Shown in pieces: positions 6,120 to 7,094 of a stretch of 7,094 nt of DNA. A program made the position numbers and the translations under genes. The notes beneath the pieces were generated by a model. The model was not told the origin of the DNA, ran no database searches, and saw nothing but the letters and a program-made list of their open reading frames with translations. The stretch is from Fimbriimonadaceae bacterium (GTDB lineage: Bacteria > Armatimonadota > Fimbriimonadia > Fimbriimonadales > Fimbriimonadaceae): contig CANFJD010000146.1 in the NCBI GenBank assembly GCA_947447315.1, positions 1-7,094 of the forward strand, written 5' to 3'. Position 1 is the stretch's first letter. Each line of letters opens with the position of its first letter.

Positions 6120-7094
6120 ATGCCACAAGCCCAACTAACGGAACGCCGAGTTGGGTTTGTTCTTATCCACGGAACCTGGTCGAGGAATTCTGATTTTGGA
6201 TGGCCCGAACGATCGCCCATCGTGCGACGGATCCGGGACGAACCCTGGGCCAATGCCCTCGATATCGTTCGATTTTCATGGTCGGGACGGAATACGCATC
6301 GCGCCCGCCATCAAGCTGGCATCGATTTAGCCGAATTCGTTATGGCTTCGGCAATTGAGCGTAACTGGGAGCAGGTGATTTTGGTCTGCCACAGCCACGG
6401 CGGAAATGTGGCGCAAGTTGCCAGCGAGCGGCTTGAGATCGAACACCATTTACTGTGCTTTGCGACGCCATTTTTGGAAGTTCGCGAAAAGCTGCCACGG
6501 GTGGTTGGCGCGACGGTCATGGCCACTCTTTGGCTGGCTCCTTACGCCGCCATTCTTTACACTTCTTACCGATTACGAAATGTTTGGCTGGTGGATAGTG
6601 TGCAGATTGCGACCGGGATTCTGATGACGGCGACGATCTACAACCTGTTCGCGAATCTGGTGGGTTGCCGGCCGTTCGTTCGCTGGAACCCGGCGTTGTT
6701 GGTTTGGAAGTGGGAGTCAAAGTCGGTGACCCAATTTCGAGCGCTGTTTCCCACTCGCACGCGGTTTGTTTCTCAGTTAGCCCTCTACTCCCGACTTGAT
6801 GAGGCCCTTGGGATATTCCGCTCGTCCGTTCTGATTTCACTATTCGTTGCAAATTCGGCCGCTTTGATAGGCTTATGGGTATTTCGCGACCAGTTCTGGC
6901 CGGGTCTGATCTACGATCTGCACTTCATTACTCGACCAGAGTTAAGCCAGCGAGAGCTTCCCTACATGTGGTCGCACTTTGCGCCAGTGGCCATAATCGG
7001 CGCGGTAATCATCGGTTTGGGGATTTTTATTTATGATTTGGCCAGAATCGCGATCGTGGCGATGGTCTTATCGATTGCCGCCGCAACCCTCCAG
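6120..7094 (+). CDS. Membrane-associated alpha/beta-hydrolase (esterase/lipase-like), 3' end outside the window
   Basis: The frame is open from ATG 6120 to the window edge, giving 325 residues with no stop. Residues 11-20 read VGFVLIHGTW, the first core strand and oxyanion HG turn of an alpha/beta-hydrolase. VILVCHSHGGN at 86-96 is the nucleophile elbow, with S92 as nucleophile. HLLCFATPFLE (110-120) fits the next strand. A hydrophobic hairpin follows (about 128-149 and 160-181). Then ALYSRLDEALG (221-231) resembles the acid-bearing strand, with D227 a candidate catalytic Asp. Two or three more membrane segments come next (about 235-256, 287-306, and 308 onward). The catalytic His would lie past the window end. 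The substrate is unknown. There is no signal peptide, so the N-terminal part should face the cytoplasm. The gene starts 22 bases after rsfS and may share its transcript. No Shine-Dalgarno site precedes the ATG, and the next Met is at residue 75, beyond the oxyanion turn. Confidence 0.8.
   Translation, partial: MPQAQLTERRVGFVLIHGTWSRNSDFGWPERSPIVRRIRDEPWANALDIVRFSWSGRNTHRARHQAGIDLAEFVMASAIERNWEQVILVCHSHGGNVAQVASERLEIEHHLLCFATPFLEVREKLPRVVGATVMATLWLAPYAAILYTSYRLRNVWLVDSVQIATGILMTATIYNLFANLVGCRPFVRWNPALLVWKWESKSVTQFRALFPTRTRFVSQLALYSRLDEALGIFRSSVLISLFVANSAALIGLWVFRDQFWPGLIYDLHFITRPELSQRELPYMWSHFAPVAIIGAVIIGLGIFIYDLARIAIVAMVLSIAAATLQ

Noticed and set aside
5784..6134. Minus-strand open frames opposite rsfS and the hydrolase (5784-6134, 5936-6253, 6517-6852)
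   Set aside because: They are Arg/Ser-rich shadows of well-supported plus-strand genes with no recognisable domains.
1..7094. CRISPR arrays, insertion sequences, long direct repeats or riboswitch-like leaders
   Set aside because: Reading both strands showed no repeated units, transposase fragments or structured leader; intergenic gaps are too short to hold most of these.

Overview
The window comes from a bacterial chromosome of moderate GC (a little above 50% by eye). It is gene-dense, with no stretch longer than about 65 bases outside a gene. It holds parts or all of seven protein genes and one tRNA. A flotillin, Sec-exported proteins, a c-type cytochrome motif and compact housekeeping genes suggest a free-living diderm heterotroph. 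The style, including an exported YncE-propeller/phosphatase protein, reminds me of Armatimonadota (Fimbriimonadia), Acidobacteriota or Planctomycetota. That placement is an impression, not a demonstration.

Layout: (1) 1-341, + strand, the C-terminal end of a flotillin/SPFH protein with a Pro/Ala-rich tail. (2) 406-1170, + strand, a membrane-anchored or exported protein with one CxxCH haem site 30 residues from its C-terminus. (3) 1233-1309, + strand, tRNA-Pro(UGG) with an encoded CCA end, preceded by a plausible promoter. (4) 1339-3828, - strand, convergent with the tRNA, a large exported protein made of a YncE-like beta-propeller and a phosphoesterase (PF04185-type) domain. (5) 3829-3890, a 62-base divergent intergenic region. 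(6) 3891-6097, + strand, the housekeeping run obg, nadD, rsfS, tightly packed (11-base overlap, then a 4-base gap). (7) 6120 to the window edge, + strand, an alpha/beta-hydrolase with several membrane segments, read open to the end of the window.

The obg-nadD-rsfS run joins ribosome maturation and silencing (Obg GTPase, RsfS) with NAD synthesis (NadD), a known bacterial gene neighbourhood. The hydrolase follows after 22 bases with no visible terminator and may be co-transcribed. The flotillin and haem protein are both envelope proteins and are co-directional, but their functional link is unproven.

No clearly novel multi-gene system is visible. The points most worth a second look are the membrane hydrolase, whose hydrophobic segments appear to be inserted inside the catalytic fold; the C-terminal-haem protein; the near absence of Shine-Dalgarno sites; and the paired TAnnnT motifs placed eight bases before both divergent start codons, which suggest leaderless transcripts.
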